A stretch of 64,000 nucleotides of DNA from Roseiarcus sp963820775 (GCA_963820775.1 CAWGBF010000007.1:62001-126000), one strand, 5' to 3'; positions 18,360-27,457 are shown, numbered from the stretch's first letter. The notes: generated by a model not told the origin, from the sequence alone. Translations and numbers: made by a program.

Positions 18360-19369
18360 AAGGCGCCGACGCAATCGTCGAAGTGCGCGGCTTGAGCCGC
18401 GTGTTCGACGTTTCGAGCCCCTGGATCTCGCGGCTGGTCAGTCGCGAGCCGCGCCGGACGCTGACCGCGGTCGACGGCCTCGACTTTGCGATCCGCCGCG
18501 GCGAAACGTTCGGGCTCGTGGGCGAATCCGGCTCCGGCAAATCGACGCTGGCGCGCATGGTGGTCGGCTTGCTCGAGCCAAGCCAGGGGCAGGTCATGAT
18601 CGACGGCGTCGACCTCGCTAGGACCAGCGACCCTGCCACGCGGCGCGCGGTTCGCCGGCGCATGCAGATGATCTTTCAGGACCCCTTCGCTTCGCTCAAT
18701 CCGCGTTGGCGGGTCGGCGACATCATCGCCGAGCCCATCCGCGCGCTCCGCCGGCGCAACGCTGGCGGCAGGCGCGCGATCGCGGCGCGCGTCGATGAGC
18801 TGCTCGAACTCGTCGGCCTTCATCCCGCCGACGCGCCCAAGTTTCCGCACGAATTTTCCGGCGGTCAACGCCAGCGCATCGCGATTGCCCGCGCAATCGC
18901 CGCCCATCCCGATTTCATCGTCTGCGACGAGCCCACCTCGGCGCTCGACGTCTCGATCCAGGCGCAGATTCTGAACCTGATGCGCGACCTGCAGGAGAGA
19001 CTCGGCCTCACCTATCTCTTGATCACCCACAATCTGGCGGTGGTGCAGTTCATGGCGACCCGCGTCGGCGTGATGTATCTCGGCCGGCTGGTCGAGATCG
19101 GCGAGACCGAGGCGCTGTTCGCACGACCTCGTCACCCTTATACGCGCATGCTGCTCGACGCTGTGCCCGACCTTTCGATGAGCGGACGCCCGCGCAGCGC
19201 AATTGGCGGCGAGCCGCCCAACCCGATCGATCCCCCGCCTGGCTGCCCGTTCCATCCGCGCTGCCCGCAGGCGATCGCGATCTGCAAATCCGAGCGGCCT
19301 CTCTTCCGCGATAATGTCGCCTGTCACCTCGCCGCTGCGAATGGCCCAGGACCCCCCATCACGGGATGA
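18356..19369 (+). CDS. Peptide-type ABC ATPase (DppF-like)
   Basis: A 337-residue ATPase. Walker A GESGSGKST spans residues 56-64, the signature FSGGQRQRIAIARAI and Walker B FIVCDEPTSALD follow, then ITHNLAVVQFM. The C-terminal oligopeptide-transporter extension includes PGCPFHPRCPQAIAIC. The start is TTG 18356, four bases inside the previous gene. It is the last gene of the importer operon; a REP-like repeat follows 20 bases later. Confidence 0.92.
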   Translation: MKGADAIVEVRGLSRVFDVSSPWISRLVSREPRRTLTAVDGLDFAIRRGETFGLVGESGSGKSTLARMVVGLLEPSQGQVMIDGVDLARTSDPATRRAVRRRMQMIFQDPFASLNPRWRVGDIIAEPIRALRRRNAGGRRAIAARVDELLELVGLHPADAPKFPHEFSGGQRQRIAIARAIAAHPDFIVCDEPTSALDVSIQAQILNLMRDLQERLGLTYLLITHNLAVVQFMATRVGVMYLGRLVEIGETEALFARPRHPYTRMLLDAVPDLSMSGRPRSAIGGEPPNPIDPPPGCPFHPRCPQAIAICKSERPLFRDNVACHLAAANGPGPPITG

Positions 19370-19389
19370 CATAGGGCCACACCACAGCC

Positions 19390-19483
19390 GTCATTGCGAG
19401 CGAAGCGAAGCAATCCAGGGGAACGTCTGGCGCCCTACGGCTCCTGGATCGGCGCGTCGGCCTCCGGCCTCCTCGCGATGACG
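19390..19483. repeat. REP-like palindromic repeat, copy 1
   Basis: The left arm GTCATTGCGAGCGAAGCGAA, followed by GCAATCCAGG, pairs imperfectly with the right arm CTGGATCGGCGCGTCGG...CTCGCGATGAC about 50 bases on. Nearly the same sequence recurs at 60620-60708 and a worn copy at 58881-58961. This is the extragenic palindrome family frequent between genes of Bradyrhizobium and relatives. It lies between the convergent ABC ATPase and DCC/LMF genes and could act as a transcript-end structure. Confidence 0.85.
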
Positions 19484-19508
19484 ACGATCACATCCTGTTC
19501 TAACGGGA

Positions 19509-21393
19509 TCACTGCGCCTTCATCTTCAGGTGCGCCTTGGGGAAATAGAGTCCCGCCAATTGCCGGTCCCACCAGCGGCCCGCCGCATGCTCGTCACTGC
19601 TCGCGTAGGTGTAGTCGTACAGCTCAGCTCGCACATAGGCCGGCGGCTTGTCGGGAAAAGGATTCGTCTTAAGCAACGCCGTCACCGAAGAGTTCGTTTT
19701 CCAAGAGGCGCTCAAGAAACCGCGAAAACCACGGCAATCGCTGCGGATCGTCGAGCGCGGCGAACCACATCTGCCAGTCGAGCCGCGGCTGGTGAGGGAT
19801 GTTCCATGGCGGGCGACGCCCGAGATCGCCGGGCTTGTAGCGGAATTCGTACTCCCGCCATTGCAGGCCGTCGTCGGACCCCTCGACGATGATCTCGTTG
19901 CGGGTCGTCGTCATGACCGCGAACAGGCCGTAAGGGCTCACGATATGGAACGGCTCGAACAGGTCGTCGACCGCCAGCGCCGCTCCCGGCGGACTGCCGC
20001 CGAACCGTTCGTCCATCTGCACCAGGCTTAAGAACACCATCACGAGCGCCGCTGCGTTGACAACGATTGTCACCGCGCGTCGCGTCGGCTGAGGTTCTGC
20101 GCGCGCCCGGGTGAGGGCGAGAAGGGGCGTCGGCAATATCCGTCGCAGCGCCGCGTCGTCGAACAGCGGCAGGCAGAGCAACATGGTTTGAAGATTGAAC
20201 CAGTTGTAATTCCCGGTCGCGAGAATACAGCCTTCGAACAGCAGAATGCCGAACCCGGCGGCAAACCTTAAGCGCCGCGGGCAGAAGATCAGGAACGGCA
20301 GAACGAGCTCGACGATAAACATGGCGCCGGTTGCGGCTTTCAGCACGCCGGCCGGCAGCTGCGCCGCGTACCAGGCGAGCGGCGTCGGCAGCGGCTGGGT
20401 CAGAAAGTGGTAGCTGAGCGCCGAGAGATTCCGCCAGTTGGGATCGCCGCTGATCAGCTTGACGACGCCCGACATGAACATGAAGCGGAACAAGAGCCAG
20501 CGCGCGAGCCAAACGCCGGTGATCGGCTTGAAGCTCATCACTAGCGCGACGACCGCCGTCTCCAACAGGAACGTGTCCCACTGGAAGTTCATGAAGGTCT
20601 GCCCGGCATAGAGCAGGGAGAGATAAAGCGCGTAGATGAGAACGAGGCTGAGACGCGGGAAGAGATTGAGCGCCAGCATGAGCGACAAACCCGCTCCGGC
20701 CCAGGGAACAGCGTGAATGGCGAGATCGCTGTCGTTCAGCCAGAACACCATCGGCGCGAGGACAAAACGCTCCGGGCCGAAACGGGCGGCGAGCGCGTCG
20801 ACGAGTTCGTTCAGCGGGAGGATGCCGCGGCTGCCGATCAGTCCTTGCGCCTGCACCGCAAAGGATACGAAGGCGCAAAGGGTGACGAGCGCGAACAGGC
20901 GAAGGAAGAGAAATGAGACAAGCGCGTACCGCGGCGGCTCGTGGTTCCTGCCCCACAGCATGAGACTCAATCGGAAGAAGGCGGGCCGGCGCTTGGCGAT
21001 AAAGGCGTAAGCAAGTTCGGAGATGGGCGCGAAACCGGGCAGGTAGAGGTAAAGAGCGAGCCAGAAGCCCTTGGCGGGCGCTTGCGCGAGCGTCAGGAAG
21101 CTCGCCTCGGCGCCGCTAGCGCGCCTGCCGTCGGGCGCGATGAATTGAACCGCGCGCTGGAACTCGGCTTCAGGGATCGTCGGATATTGCGCCAGGACCT
21201 GCTGGTAGGGTCGGTAGTCGACGCTGTCGCCCGTTAGTTTCCGCCAATAGCGTGCCCAATATCCACAAAACCCGCAATCGCCGTCATAGAGGAGCTGCGG
21301 CCGCGCGCTCAAGGCTGGCGCTGCAGTGCGATCGACGGACTGATTTCCTGATACCTCTTGCACGACGTGAACTGTGCATTGCGCCCCGCCCAC
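19509..21393 (-). CDS. DCC-domain / lipase maturation factor fusion, frameshifted near C-terminus
   Basis: Residues about 30-150 form a DCC (DUF393) thioredoxin-like domain with LLYDGDCGFCGYWARYW, in which the CGFC pair is redox-like. From about residue 150 the protein has many hydrophobic helices and the lipase-maturation-factor pattern (FMNFQWDTFLLETA, GDPNWRNLSALSYHFLTQPL, GNYNWFNLQTMLLCLPLFDD, RPPWNIPHQPRLDWQMWFAA). The frame ends at 19669, but the expected tail (NPFPDKPPAYVRAELYDYTY) continues in another frame to 19509, so a one-base shift lies near 19700. LMF relatives assist folding of secreted lipases in eukaryotes; bacterial function is unproven. Membrane location is predicted. Confidence 0.8.
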
Positions 21394-21639
21394 TTTGTCA
21401 GTGCTTTTGTTGGCGAAACTGTGGGGTCGTTACCCCTGAGGATGCGTGACGACTGGGGACGCCCAGAGCGGACCCGACGCGCCGAATTGGCAACATAGGC
21501 ATATGCTGTTTTTGCGCGGTAAGAGCGTAGGTACTTCTACCTATTGCCAAGTCGGCTCGCCGCCTGGGATCATTCGATCCTTGGCAGGCTCCGCGGATTC
21601 CGAAGATCGGATTTACCAACTGCCGGCGCCCGGCCGAGC

Positions 21640-21745
21640 CGTCCATCTTTAGCGCGTTTCGATAACCATGCGTCTCAAAGAGACGCTCACTTTGTCTGGG
21701 GAGGAACACATGGCTTATCAGGATAATTGCGTCCGAAATTCCAGC
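21640..21745 (+). repeat. Direct repeat of SMP-30 leader, copy A
   Basis: About 100 bases, including GTTTCGATAACCATGCGTCT, a TGTCTGGGGAGGAACACATG ribosome-site block and the codons for MAYQDNCV, match the leader at 23065-23175 with few changes. The copy here no longer leads into a full gene. Confidence 0.85.
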
Positions 21746-21820
21746 GGCACGGCTGGTTTGGGTGGAAACCTGCGGTTCCTTCGCTCTGGCCTGACGGCAC
21801 GGTTCCCAACATCCAAATGA
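21710..21820 (+). pseudogene. Truncated SMP-30 gene start
   Basis: From ATG 21710, preceded by the strong site GGGGAGGAA, the frame encodes MAYQDNCVRNSSGTAG and stops after 36 codons. The first eight residues equal the start of the intact paralog at 23145. After that the similarity ends. This is best explained as the 5' stub left by a duplication or deletion of an SMP-30 gene; it may still be translated as a short peptide. Confidence 0.7.
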
Positions 21821-21929
21821 CAGCCCCCGAGTTTGAATGCGAGTTTGCCGGTGGGGCGTTAGGAGTTCCAGCGCTTTCCAGATTCCTGAGCACTTCTAAG
21901 AATCCTGAGCAACTTCTAGGGAGATAACA

Positions 21930-23042
21930 ATGAACCGACGCGCATTTTTGACGACAACGGCGGCTGCTGCAACGGCCGCGACCCTGAAAGCGGCCTCTGC
22001 GGCGAGCGTGCCGGCAACCAGCCAGACCGGCGCTCCAACCCTGCAAACCGAGCCGCTGCCCTTGGGACCGCTGTCGGGGAGCCGCTATCCGGACTCTCAT
22101 CTGGAGTTCGCTCACCCCGCTAACACATTCGGACCTGCCGGTTTCCCGGCCTTCGCCGGCACCATGGCGGTCGAGCGCGTCGCGACCGGGTTCCGCTGGG
22201 CCGAGGGCCCGGTCTACTTCCCGGCGTGGCGGATGGTGCTGTTCAGCGACATTCCCAACAACCGCATCATGCGCTTCCTGGAGGATGACGGCCACTGCAG
22301 CGTTTATCGCCAGCCGTCGATGAACTCGAACGGCAACACCATTGATCGGGAAGGACGCCTGATCACTTGCGAGCATAGCGGCCGCCGGGTCACCCGCACC
22401 GAGCCCGACGGCTCGATCACGATCATCGCCGACTCCTACAATGGCAAGAAGCTGAACTCGCCGAACGACGCGGTTGTCGCGTCCGATGGCTCGATCTGGT
22501 TCACCGATCCGGCCTATGGCATTGGCGGCTTTTATGAGGGCGTCAAGGCCCAGCAGGAGCAGGAAAAGCACAACGTCTACAGGGTCGATCCGAGCTCGGG
22601 CGAGATCAAGGTTGTCGCCGACGACTTCGTGGAGCCCAACGGCATTGCCTTCTCGCCCGACGAGAAGAAGCTCTACATCATCGACACCGGCTTCACCGAC
22701 GGGCCGCAGAACCCGTCGCATATCCGAGTGTTCGACGTGGATGTCGCGGCCGGGAAGCTTTCGAACAGCAAAGTCTTTGCGGAAATGCCCAAGCCCAGCA
22801 TCACCGACGGTCTGCGCTGCGACACCGCGGGCCGCGTCTGGTGCTCGTGCGGTTGGGGCGATCCAAGCAACGACGGCGTGTGGTGCTTCGCGCCGGCGGG
22901 CGATCTGCTCGGCAAAATCCACATTCCGGAAACGGTCGCCAACCTGTGCTTCGGCGGCCAGCAACGCAACAGACTTTACATCTGCGGCTCGACATCGCTC
23001 TACGCAGTCTACACGAGCGCGCAGGGCGCTATGAAGCCATGA
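21930..23042 (+). CDS. Tat-exported SMP-30/gluconolactonase-like protein
   Basis: A 370-residue protein starting with a twin-arginine leader (NRRAFLTTTAAAATAAT) for folded export. The mature part is a six-bladed propeller of the SMP-30/gluconolactonase/LRE family: FRWAEGPVYF places the first metal Glu, and NSPNDAVV, EPNGIAFSPDEKKLY and SITDGLRCDTAGRVW supply the Asn and Asp ligands. Likely a periplasmic lactone hydrolase acting on sugar lactones; substrate unknown. ATG 21930 follows CTAGGGAGATAACA. Tandem paralog at 23145, so the two may act together or on related substrates. Confidence 0.87.
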   Translation: MNRRAFLTTTAAAATAATLKAASAASVPATSQTGAPTLQTEPLPLGPLSGSRYPDSHLEFAHPANTFGPAGFPAFAGTMAVERVATGFRWAEGPVYFPAWRMVLFSDIPNNRIMRFLEDDGHCSVYRQPSMNSNGNTIDREGRLITCEHSGRRVTRTEPDGSITIIADSYNGKKLNSPNDAVVASDGSIWFTDPAYGIGGFYEGVKAQQEQEKHNVYRVDPSSGEIKVVADDFVEPNGIAFSPDEKKLYIIDTGFTDGPQNPSHIRVFDVDVAAGKLSNSKVFAEMPKPSITDGLRCDTAGRVWCSCGWGDPSNDGVWCFAPAGDLLGKIHIPETVANLCFGGQQRNRLYICGSTSLYAVYTSAQGAMKP

Positions 23043-23064
23043 CCAACTCCGAGTAGCGCTGGTG

Positions 23065-23175
23065 GCCGGCCAAGCCGACCATCCTTAGAGTGTTTCGATA
23101 ACCATGCGTCTCAATAGTCGCCAATTTTATCTGGGGAGGAATACATGGCTTATCAGGATAATTGCGTTCAAAATT
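23065..23175 (+). repeat. Direct repeat of SMP-30 leader, copy B
   Basis: Second copy of the 21640-21745 leader. It ends in ATCTGGGGAGGAATACATG and the first codons of the 23145 gene, where it works as that gene's 5' region. Confidence 0.85.
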
Positions 23176-24365
23176 CGGGCCGCGGGGTTTCGCGGCGGAC
23201 GCTTGTCGCAGGGCTAGCGGGGGGCGCGGCGGCGTTCGCTGTCTCTCGCGCGATGGCGCAGACAGGACCAGTCGCACCGCCAAGCACCATAACCAGCCCG
23301 CCGCGGGATTTCGGCCCCAACGGACTGCCGAATGTCTATTTCACCGACCCTGACGTGCTCACCGTCGATCCGAGCTTCGACGGCCTCCGCCAACCCAACG
23401 CGCCGATCCAGAGACTCTGGACTGGAGCTCTGTGGGCGGAGGGGCCGGCGTGGAACTCTGAAGGTCGTTATCTCGTCTGGAGCGACATCCCCAACAATCG
23501 GCAAATGCGATGGTCGGAAGACGACGGTCACGTCAGCGTTTTCCGCATGCCCTCGAACAACAGCAACGGCAACACATTTGACTTCCAGGGTCGGCAGGTC
23601 AGCTGCGAGCATCTCATGCGACGCGTCGTGCGCTACGAGCTAGACGGCTCAATCACGATCATCGCCGACTCCTATAGCGGCAAGCACCTCAATTCTCCCA
23701 ACGATGTCGTTCCTCACCCAGACGGCAGCCTCTGGTTCACCGATCCGCCCTACGGCAGCCAGCTCTATGAGGGCGCTCCCGACGCGCCGGGCGGACCGGG
23801 CAATCCGGGACACCTCAATCCCAAGCTCGGCCAACCGGGTGGATTCGTGCCGGGTAAACGAGAATTGCCGACCAACTGCTATCGGTGGGATCCAAGCGGA
23901 AAGCTCGATCTCGTGGTCACGGAAGAGCAGGTTCCTGATCCGAACGGCCTATGTTTCTCGCCCGACTACAAGAAGCTCTACGTCATTAGCACGGGCAAGG
24001 GTCCGGGGGATACCGGTCCCGGCGGCAAAGGCGATATTTCGGTCTTCGATGTCGGCGCCGACAACAAGCTCTCGAATCAAAAGCTCTTCACCGATTGCGT
24101 TGTGGACGGCGTGAAGTGCGGCCCCGACGGCATCCGCTCAGATGTGGACGGCAACCTCTGGGTGTCCAGCAATGCTGGTCGCGCCGTGGGTTACAGCGGT
24201 GTGACTGTGTGGAACTCCGCCGGCAAGCTCATCGGCCGTATTCGTATCCCCGAGGTCGTCGCCAACATTTGCTTCGGCGGCCCGAAGCGCAACCGGTTGT
24301 TCATGGCCGGCAGCCAATCGCTCTACGCGCTCTATACGGCGACTCAGGGAGCGGCTCCCGGCTGA
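23145..24365 (+). CDS. Tat-exported SMP-30/gluconolactonase-like protein, paralog
   Basis: A 406-residue paralog of the preceding gene. The N-terminus has a twin-arginine leader at residues 17-40 (SRRTLVAGLAGGAAAFAVSR, cut after AMAQ), preceded by the 16-residue stretch MAYQDNCVQNSGRGV. Propeller motifs are WAEGPAWNSEGRYLVWSDI, NSPNDVVPHPDGSLWFTDPP, DPNGLCFSPDYKKLY and KCGPDGIRSDVDGNLWV, which hold the likely metal-binding Glu, Asn and Asp. A longer loop around residues 205-245 distinguishes it from the first copy. Strong ribosome site GGGGAGGAA. Ends just before a good terminator. Confidence 0.87.
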   Translation: MAYQDNCVQNSGRGVSRRTLVAGLAGGAAAFAVSRAMAQTGPVAPPSTITSPPRDFGPNGLPNVYFTDPDVLTVDPSFDGLRQPNAPIQRLWTGALWAEGPAWNSEGRYLVWSDIPNNRQMRWSEDDGHVSVFRMPSNNSNGNTFDFQGRQVSCEHLMRRVVRYELDGSITIIADSYSGKHLNSPNDVVPHPDGSLWFTDPPYGSQLYEGAPDAPGGPGNPGHLNPKLGQPGGFVPGKRELPTNCYRWDPSGKLDLVVTEEQVPDPNGLCFSPDYKKLYVISTGKGPGDTGPGGKGDISVFDVGADNKLSNQKLFTDCVVDGVKCGPDGIRSDVDGNLWVSSNAGRAVGYSGVTVWNSAGKLIGRIRIPEVVANICFGGPKRNRLFMAGSQSLYALYTATQGAAPG

Positions 24366-24405
24366 GGCTGGCCAGCTCCTCTCGCGCCGCGAGGCGGGAA
24401 ACTCT

Positions 24406-24433
24406 GGCCGGGCGCTTGCACCCGGCCTTTTTT
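24406..24433 (+). terminator. Rho-independent terminator after SMP-30 pair
   Basis: A perfect 7-bp stem (GGCCGGG / CCCGGCC) with an 8-base loop is followed directly by six T. It lies 41 bases after the 24365 stop and just before the convergent yidB-like gene, which it separates from the SMP-30 genes. Confidence 0.9.
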
Positions 24434-24435
24434 CA

Positions 24436-24891
24436 TTACTTCTCGAGATCAGCCAGCGTCGGCATGCGACCATTGGGGGTCATATGATTGATGATCTGCG
24501 GCAGCACGGTCGCGAGCTGGTTCAAGAGCTCTTGCTGGCTCATGCCGGTGCGCTGCGAAAGCTCGTTGAGGACGTTCTGGCCGAGCGCTGAGCCCAGTTG
24601 TCCGGGCTGAACCGGCTCGTTCGCACCATGGCCGACCCAGGAATTGACCTGTGGCCCGACCCCGCCGGCGCTGAGCTTGCCGATGAGGTCGGTGAGGCCG
24701 CCCAGAATGCTGCCGGCGGGCGCGTTCGTCGGCGCCGGTTGTGCGGGCGTTGGCGCAGGCGGCGCCGAGGCAGGCGCGGAGCCGCCGCCGAAGATCTTGC
24801 CCAGGATCAGCGCGCCTACCGCAACCGCGATCGGAGTCGCCAGATTGCCGCCCGGCACCGCGTTCTTCATTGCGTCGTCAAATGAAGCCAT
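24436..24891 (-). CDS. YidB/DUF937 family protein
   Basis: A 151-residue protein. Residues 10-30 form a glycine/alanine-rich hydrophobic stretch (ATPIAVAVGALILGKIFGGG), then a Pro/Ala linker, then the DUF937 body: LGGLTDLIGKLSAGGVGPQV, NSWVGHGANEPVQPGQLGSA and the LSQRTGMSQQELLNQLATVL helix pair. Function of this family is not settled. ATG 24891 is chosen over 24912 for its GAGGACACAACG leader. It stands alone between two plus-strand genes. Confidence 0.8.
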   Translation of the reverse strand: MASFDDAMKNAVPGGNLATPIAVAVGALILGKIFGGGSAPASAPPAPTPAQPAPTNAPAGSILGGLTDLIGKLSAGGVGPQVNSWVGHGANEPVQPGQLGSALGQNVLNELSQRTGMSQQELLNQLATVLPQIINHMTPNGRMPTLADLEK

Positions 24892-25050
24892 CGTTGTGTC
24901 CTCCGAATGCATGCCTGCCGAAAAGCCTTCCCTTCGACCGCAGCGTAGCGCTGGATTTCGAAGATATGACGACCAAGACTACCGGCTTGCGTTTTCCCCG
25001 TCCATACCGCACATTCCGGCGCTGGCGGACGACGCACGGGAGGCTACGAC

Positions 25051-25302
25051 ATGGGCATACTCAGCTGGATCATTCTCGGCCTCATCGCTGGCTTCATCGC
25101 AAGCAAGATCGTCAACAAGACCGGGTCGGGTATGACGATGGACATTGCGCTCGGCGTTGTGGGCGCGATCGTCGGCGGATTTCTGGCGAGCTTTCTTGGC
25201 ATCGGCGGCGTCACGGGAGTCAACATCGGAAGCATCATCATCGCCGTCATCGGCGCGGTGGTCGTGCTGCTGGTCTATCGCGCAGTCACCTCGCGGGCCT
25301 GA
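25051..25302 (+). CDS. GlsB/YeaQ/YmgE family small membrane protein
   Basis: An 83-residue, very hydrophobic, glycine-rich protein with three short helices. MGILSWIILGLIAGFIASKI and the middle LGVVGAIVGGFLASFLGIGG match the transglycosylase-associated protein family, small inner-membrane proteins often induced by stress. ATG 25051 follows GGGAGGCTACGAC. Precise role unknown. Confidence 0.88.
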   Translation: MGILSWIILGLIAGFIASKIVNKTGSGMTMDIALGVVGAIVGGFLASFLGIGGVTGVNIGSIIIAVIGAVVVLLVYRAVTSRA

Positions 25303-25311
25303 CGCGAACCG

Positions 25312-25773
25312 TCAATCGGCGACTCTCCAGCGGGCCGCCGACCGATCGTCCTCCCCCTTCGATTCGATCCAACCCTCGACGGCGCCATCGCTGCGTATGG
25401 CGCGCTTCCAGAACGGCGCGCGGGTCTTAAGGTAGTCCATCAGCATCTCGGCCGCCGCGAACGCCGCGCCACGATGCGCCGCGGCGACCACCACGAGAAC
25501 GATCCGCTCGCCGGGCGCGATGCGCCCATAGCGATGGATCACGGTTGCGCCCTGAAGCGGCCAGCGCGCCTCCGCCTCACCCGCGGCGCGTGCGATCTCT
25601 TCCTCGGCCATTCCGGGATAATGCTCGAGCTCAAGCGCGGCAAGCGATCCGCCCTCGTCGCGGCAGCGCCCGACAAAGCTGACCACGGCGCCGACGTCAG
25701 TTCGCCCTCGGGCGAGCGCTTCGGCCTCCGCGCCGAGGTCGAAATCCTCTCGCTGGACGCGGACTGTCGCCAT
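25312..25773 (-). CDS. moaE: Molybdopterin synthase catalytic subunit
   Basis: A 153-residue MoaE. VGAVVSFVGRCRDEGG, LELEHYPGMAEEEI and HRYGRIAPGERIVLVVVAAA are standard; the catalytic Lys region is seen in YLKTRAPFWKRAI. With MoaD it inserts two sulfurs into cyclic pyranopterin monophosphate, in molybdenum cofactor synthesis. The gene starts five bases after moaD on the same strand, in the pgsA-moaD-moaE order usual in Hyphomicrobiales. Confidence 0.93.
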   Translation of the reverse strand: MATVRVQREDFDLGAEAEALARGRTDVGAVVSFVGRCRDEGGSLAALELEHYPGMAEEEIARAAGEAEARWPLQGATVIHRYGRIAPGERIVLVVVAAAHRGAAFAAAEMLMDYLKTRAPFWKRAIRSDGAVEGWIESKGEDDRSAARWRVAD

Positions 25774-25778
25774 CGCTT

Positions 25779-26030
25779 TCAGCCGCCGGTCATCGGCGGA
25801 AAGAACGCCACTTCCTTCGCCCCGGCGATCGAAGCGTCACTACGCGCGTGAACCCGATCGAGCGCAGCGCGAACGGCCATAGGCTTCTCGAACGCGCGCG
25901 CGTAGCCCTCTCCGCGTTCGGAAAGCCAGGCGATAAGGTCGCCGACCGTCGCCACCGATGGAGGTGGATCAAGCTCTTCCTCCTCCATGCCGACGCGTTC
26001 GCGCACCCAGGCGAAATAAAGCGCCTTCAT
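25779..26030 (-). CDS. moaD: Molybdopterin synthase sulfur carrier subunit
   Basis: An 83-residue ubiquitin-fold protein. It starts MKALYFAWVRERVGMEEE and ends in the obligatory Gly-Gly (FFPPMTGG), which is adenylated and thiocarboxylated before sulfur transfer in MoaE. KEVAFFPP is the usual approach to the tail. Spaced seven bases from pgsA and five from moaE, so the three are probably one transcript. Confidence 0.92.
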   Translation of the reverse strand: MKALYFAWVRERVGMEEEELDPPPSVATVGDLIAWLSERGEGYARAFEKPMAVRAALDRVHARSDASIAGAKEVAFFPPMTGG

Positions 26031-26037
26031 TCTCGTC

Positions 26038-26631
26038 TCAGTCGCTCCCGGCGTGATCGTAGCTCGCCTTCATATAGTCCCATCCAGTGTAGAGCGTTAC
26101 TATGGCTGCGATCCACAACAGCACAATCCCGGTTGTGATCGATCCCGGAAGGACGGCTTCACCGGCTGGCCCAGCGATGAGAAAAGCCAGCGCGATGAAT
26201 TGGACGGTGGTCTTCCACTTGGCGAGCGCCGTCACCGGGAGCGGAACTCTGAGCTCGGCCAGATATTCGCGCAAGCCCGAGACCAGGATCTCCCGGCAAA
26301 GGATGACGATCGCGGCCCAGAGCGTGAGGCCAAAAATGGTCCGATTGGCGGCGAGCACCAGGATCACCGCGGACACAAGAAGCTTGTCGGCGATCGGATC
26401 CAGCATTCTCCCGAGCGAAGACTGTTGCGACCATGCGCGCGCCAGATAGCCGTCGAAAAAGTCGCTGATCCCGGCTGCGATGAAGATCGCGAGCGCGGTC
26501 CATCGCGCCCATGGCTCGTCCGGCCAGAACAAAAGCCCAGCGACCAGCGGGACCGCCGCGACCCGCGCGTAGGTCAGAATATTGGGCAGGGACCAATTGC
26601 GGCTGAGCGGACGGGCGGTCGAGGAAACCAT
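26038..26631 (-). CDS. pgsA: CDP-diacylglycerol-glycerol-3-phosphate 3-phosphatidyltransferase
   Basis: A 197-residue inner-membrane enzyme for phosphatidylglycerol synthesis. After a short leader, NWSLPNILTYARVAAVPLVA is the conserved N-terminus. The CDP-alcohol motif spans DFFDGYLARAWSQQSSLGRM then LDPIADKL, giving the DGxxAR...G...D...D pattern. Four to five membrane helices are visible. ATG 26631 (MVSSTARPLSRN) is chosen; a start at 26649 is possible. Divergent from upp across 167 bases, and first gene of the moaD-moaE transcript. Confidence 0.92.
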   Translation of the reverse strand: MVSSTARPLSRNWSLPNILTYARVAAVPLVAGLLFWPDEPWARWTALAIFIAAGISDFFDGYLARAWSQQSSLGRMLDPIADKLLVSAVILVLAANRTIFGLTLWAAIVILCREILVSGLREYLAELRVPLPVTALAKWKTTVQFIALAFLIAGPAGEAVLPGSITTGIVLLWIAAIVTLYTGWDYMKASYDHAGSD

Positions 26632-26798
26632 TTGCGGCGCAGCAGACATCCTGCCCGTTCGCCCGTCAATAGCGCCGCAGGCGCAGTCGCGGATCGTCAC
26701 GCCGTCGACAAAGCTGGGGACGATGACGCGCGCTCCGGCCTCGGCGGCCGCAACTTCGTTTAATGTCAACATCTTCGAAGTCTGGCCAGGACCCGCTC

Positions 26799-27428
26799 AT
26801 GTCCAATGTTTATGTCGTCGCCCATCCGCTGGTGCAGCACAAGCTGACGTTGATGCGCGACAAGACCGTTTCGACCAAGGGGTTCCGGCAGCTCATGAAC
26901 GAGATCGGCATGCTGCTCGCCTACGAGGTGACGCGCGACCTGCCGCTGGAGCTCATCGAGGTGGAGACGCCGCTCACCAAGACGATCGCGCCCACGATTG
27001 CCGGCAAGAAGCTGGTGTTTGCGCCGATTTTGCGCGCCGGCGTCGGATTTCTCGACGGCATGCTCGATCTGGTGCCGAGCGCGCGCGTGGCCCATATCGG
27101 GCTCTATCGCGATCCGCAAACTCTGGAGGCGGTGGAGTACTATTTCAAGGCCCCGACGGATGTGGCCGACCGGTTGGTGATCGTGATGGACCCGATGCTC
27201 GCGACCGCAAATTCAGCGGTCGCCGCCATAGACCGCCTCAAGCGGCGTGGGGTGAAGGAGATCCGCTTCGTCTGCCTTCTCGCCGCCCCCGAGGGGATCG
27301 AGCGGCTGACAAAAGCGCATCCCGACGTCCAGATCTGGACCGCGGCCGTTGACGAACGGCTCAACGAGCATGGCTACATCATTCCTGGCCTGGGCGACGC
27401 GGGCGATCGGATGTTTGGCACGAAATAG
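26799..27428 (+). CDS. upp: Uracil phosphoribosyltransferase
   Basis: A 209-residue enzyme, the exact family length, converting uracil and PRPP to UMP in pyrimidine salvage. Features are VVAHPLVQHKLTLMRDKTVS at the N-terminus, PILRAGVGFLDGML, the PRPP loop VIVMDPMLATANSA, and the C-terminal GYIIPGLGDAGDRMFGT. ATG 26799 follows CAGGACCCGCTC; an upstream start at 26763 would add 12 residues. Convergent with mucR. Confidence 0.95.
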   Translation: MSNVYVVAHPLVQHKLTLMRDKTVSTKGFRQLMNEIGMLLAYEVTRDLPLELIEVETPLTKTIAPTIAGKKLVFAPILRAGVGFLDGMLDLVPSARVAHIGLYRDPQTLEAVEYYFKAPTDVADRLVIVMDPMLATANSAVAAIDRLKRRGVKEIRFVCLLAAPEGIERLTKAHPDVQIWTAAVDERLNEHGYIIPGLGDAGDRMFGTK

Positions 27429-27457
27429 AAGCGACACGTTCCGTGCCCGCGCCCGCA

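Larger units (their letters stand above)
21394..21929. other. Gap with duplicated leader and short repeats
   Basis: The 536 bases between the DCC/LMF gene and the first SMP-30 gene hold a small inverted repeat (GTAGGTACTTCTACCTA near 21527), the truncated SMP-30 leader described separately (21640-21820), and two imperfect 20-base tandem units with core CCTGAGCA-CTTCTA at about 21883-21922, just ahead of the ribosome site of the 21930 gene. No other coding seen. Confidence 0.6.
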
